A stretch of 6,358 nt of DNA from Bacteroidota bacterium. Its GTDB lineage: Bacteria > Bacteroidota > Bacteroidia > Chitinophagales > Chitinophagaceae. The stretch lies in contig JAFAAT010000257.1 of NCBI GenBank assembly GCA_023426425.1, positions 1 through 6,358 on the forward strand. The letters run 5' to 3'. Made by a program: the position numbers and the translations under genes. The notes under the pieces are model-generated. The model ran no database searches. It had not been told where the DNA came from and saw only the letters and a program-made list of their open reading frames with translations. This document shows positions 5,706 through 6,358 of the stretch, in pieces (position 1 is the stretch's first letter; each line of letters starts with the position of its first letter).

Positions 5706-6358
5706 ATGCCTGAAGTAGAAGTACTGGAACCGGTTAAGAAATCAGCCCCTAAAAGGCAGGAATACATCTGTTATCATTGTGGTACAGCCTGCCTCACCAA
5801 CAGTATTATCATTGAGGATAAATATTTTTGTTGTGAGGGCTGTAAACTGGTGTATGAGATCCTTGATAACAATGGCCTCTGCGACTATTACAAACTGGAG
5901 AATCACCCCGGACTTTCGCAGATTAAGCCTCTGCGCAAAGACAAATACGCCTATTTGGATGACGAGTCTATCGCGCGGCAGTTATATAATTTTACCGATG
6001 GCGACCGCACTATTGTTACGCTATATCTCCCCGGCGTTCATTGCAGCTCCTGCATGTGGCTGCTGGAGAATCTTACCCGGCTAAAAGAAGGCGTCACAGA
6101 AAGCAGGCTCAACTTCAGCAATAAGGAAGTCACGATCCATTTTACCAGGCAGAAGACGAGCCTGAGAGAACTGGTTGAATTGCTCACAACCATCGGCTAC
6201 GAACCCTATATCAGTCTAGCGGATACTGAAAAGAAAAAGCCCGCGGCCGATCGCTCCAAAGTGTATAAACTCGGCGTAGCAGGGTTTTGCTTTGGCAATA
6301 TCATGCTGATGAGCTTTCCAGAGTATCTGTCGGGTAATATGGAGATGGAGCATCAGTA
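5706..6358 (+). CDS. ccoI: Copper-translocating P-type ATPase, CcoI/FixI type, N-terminal part, cut by window edge
   Basis: 217 complete codons are visible and the frame is open to the right edge. An in-frame TAG at 5679 closes the frame upstream and ATG 5706 is the first start after it. Residues 20-62 form the Cys-rich metal-binding domain found before the ATPase in CcoI-type pumps: C22-x2-C25, C29, then CCEGC at 42-46 and GLCDYY at 57-62. An HMA domain follows (about 103-171) with the metal-binding motif G110-V-H-C113-S-S-C116. The first membrane helix begins near 186 (KLGVAGFCFGNIMLM). The catalytic DKTGT and CPC motifs would lie outside the window. Such pumps move Cu(I) across the inner membrane to supply the copper centre of cbb3-type cytochrome oxidase; in Bacteroidota they usually head a ccoI-S-N/O-P cluster. 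That cluster is predicted just downstream, not seen. Confidence 0.93.
   Translation, partial: MPEVEVLEPVKKSAPKRQEYICYHCGTACLTNSIIIEDKYFCCEGCKLVYEILDNNGLCDYYKLENHPGLSQIKPLRKDKYAYLDDESIARQLYNFTDGDRTIVTLYLPGVHCSSCMWLLENLTRLKEGVTESRLNFSNKEVTIHFTRQKTSLRELVELLTTIGYEPYISLADTEKKKPAADRSKVYKLGVAGFCFGNIMLMSFPEYLSGNMEMEHQ

Noticed and set aside
5779..6084. Open frame of 101 codons overlapping the copper ATPase start
   Set aside because: It is a shifted-frame shadow of the ATPase gene, whose Cys-rich and HMA motifs are all in the frame beginning at 5706.

Overview
The window most likely comes from a Bacteroidota chromosome, probably a Chitinophaga-like member of the Chitinophagaceae. The pointers are a DUF6600-type Trp/Tyr-rich secreted protein, a lipoprotein with the 'SCKK' cysteine context, a C-x2-C-G-C outer-membrane barrel, a heavy-metal ATPase with the extra N-terminal Cys-rich domain, and the lack of clear Shine-Dalgarno sequences. 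Base composition is moderate and even, and there is no sign of a mobile element, tRNA, rRNA or CRISPR. The genus is an inference from protein style only.

Layout, left to right. (1) Positions 1-957, minus strand: the N-terminal 319 residues of a CPA2/Kef-type cation:proton antiporter, cut by the left edge. (2) Positions 1129-1941, plus strand, divergent from the antiporter: a tandem universal-stress-protein (UspA-like) protein with a degenerate nucleotide-binding motif. (3) A 9-bp perfect hairpin at 1967-1989 closes this gene and the convergent unit that follows. (4) Positions 3334-2020, minus strand: a two-gene unit encoding an outer-membrane beta-barrel with an N-terminal C-x2-C-G-C motif and a small lipoprotein with a His-x-His-x-His-x-His stretch; both look related to metal handling. 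(5) Positions 3335-3583: a 249-bp divergent intergenic region with four copies of TGGTCAG (two direct, two forming a 13-bp imperfect hairpin) and an exact Bacteroidota -7 box for the barrel gene. (6) Positions 3584-4642 and 4679-5566, plus strand: an AI-2E/PerM family membrane protein and a secreted DUF6600 protein, 36 bp apart and possibly co-transcribed. (7) From 5706 to the right edge, plus strand: the start of a CcoI/FixI-type copper P-type ATPase, which in this phylum usually heads a cbb3 cytochrome oxidase cluster.

Most of the genes concern the envelope: ion exchange, metal handling, a secreted protein and copper delivery for respiration. Nothing here is a clear new system. The least explained parts are the barrel/His-rich lipoprotein pair and the repeat-rich control region upstream of it.
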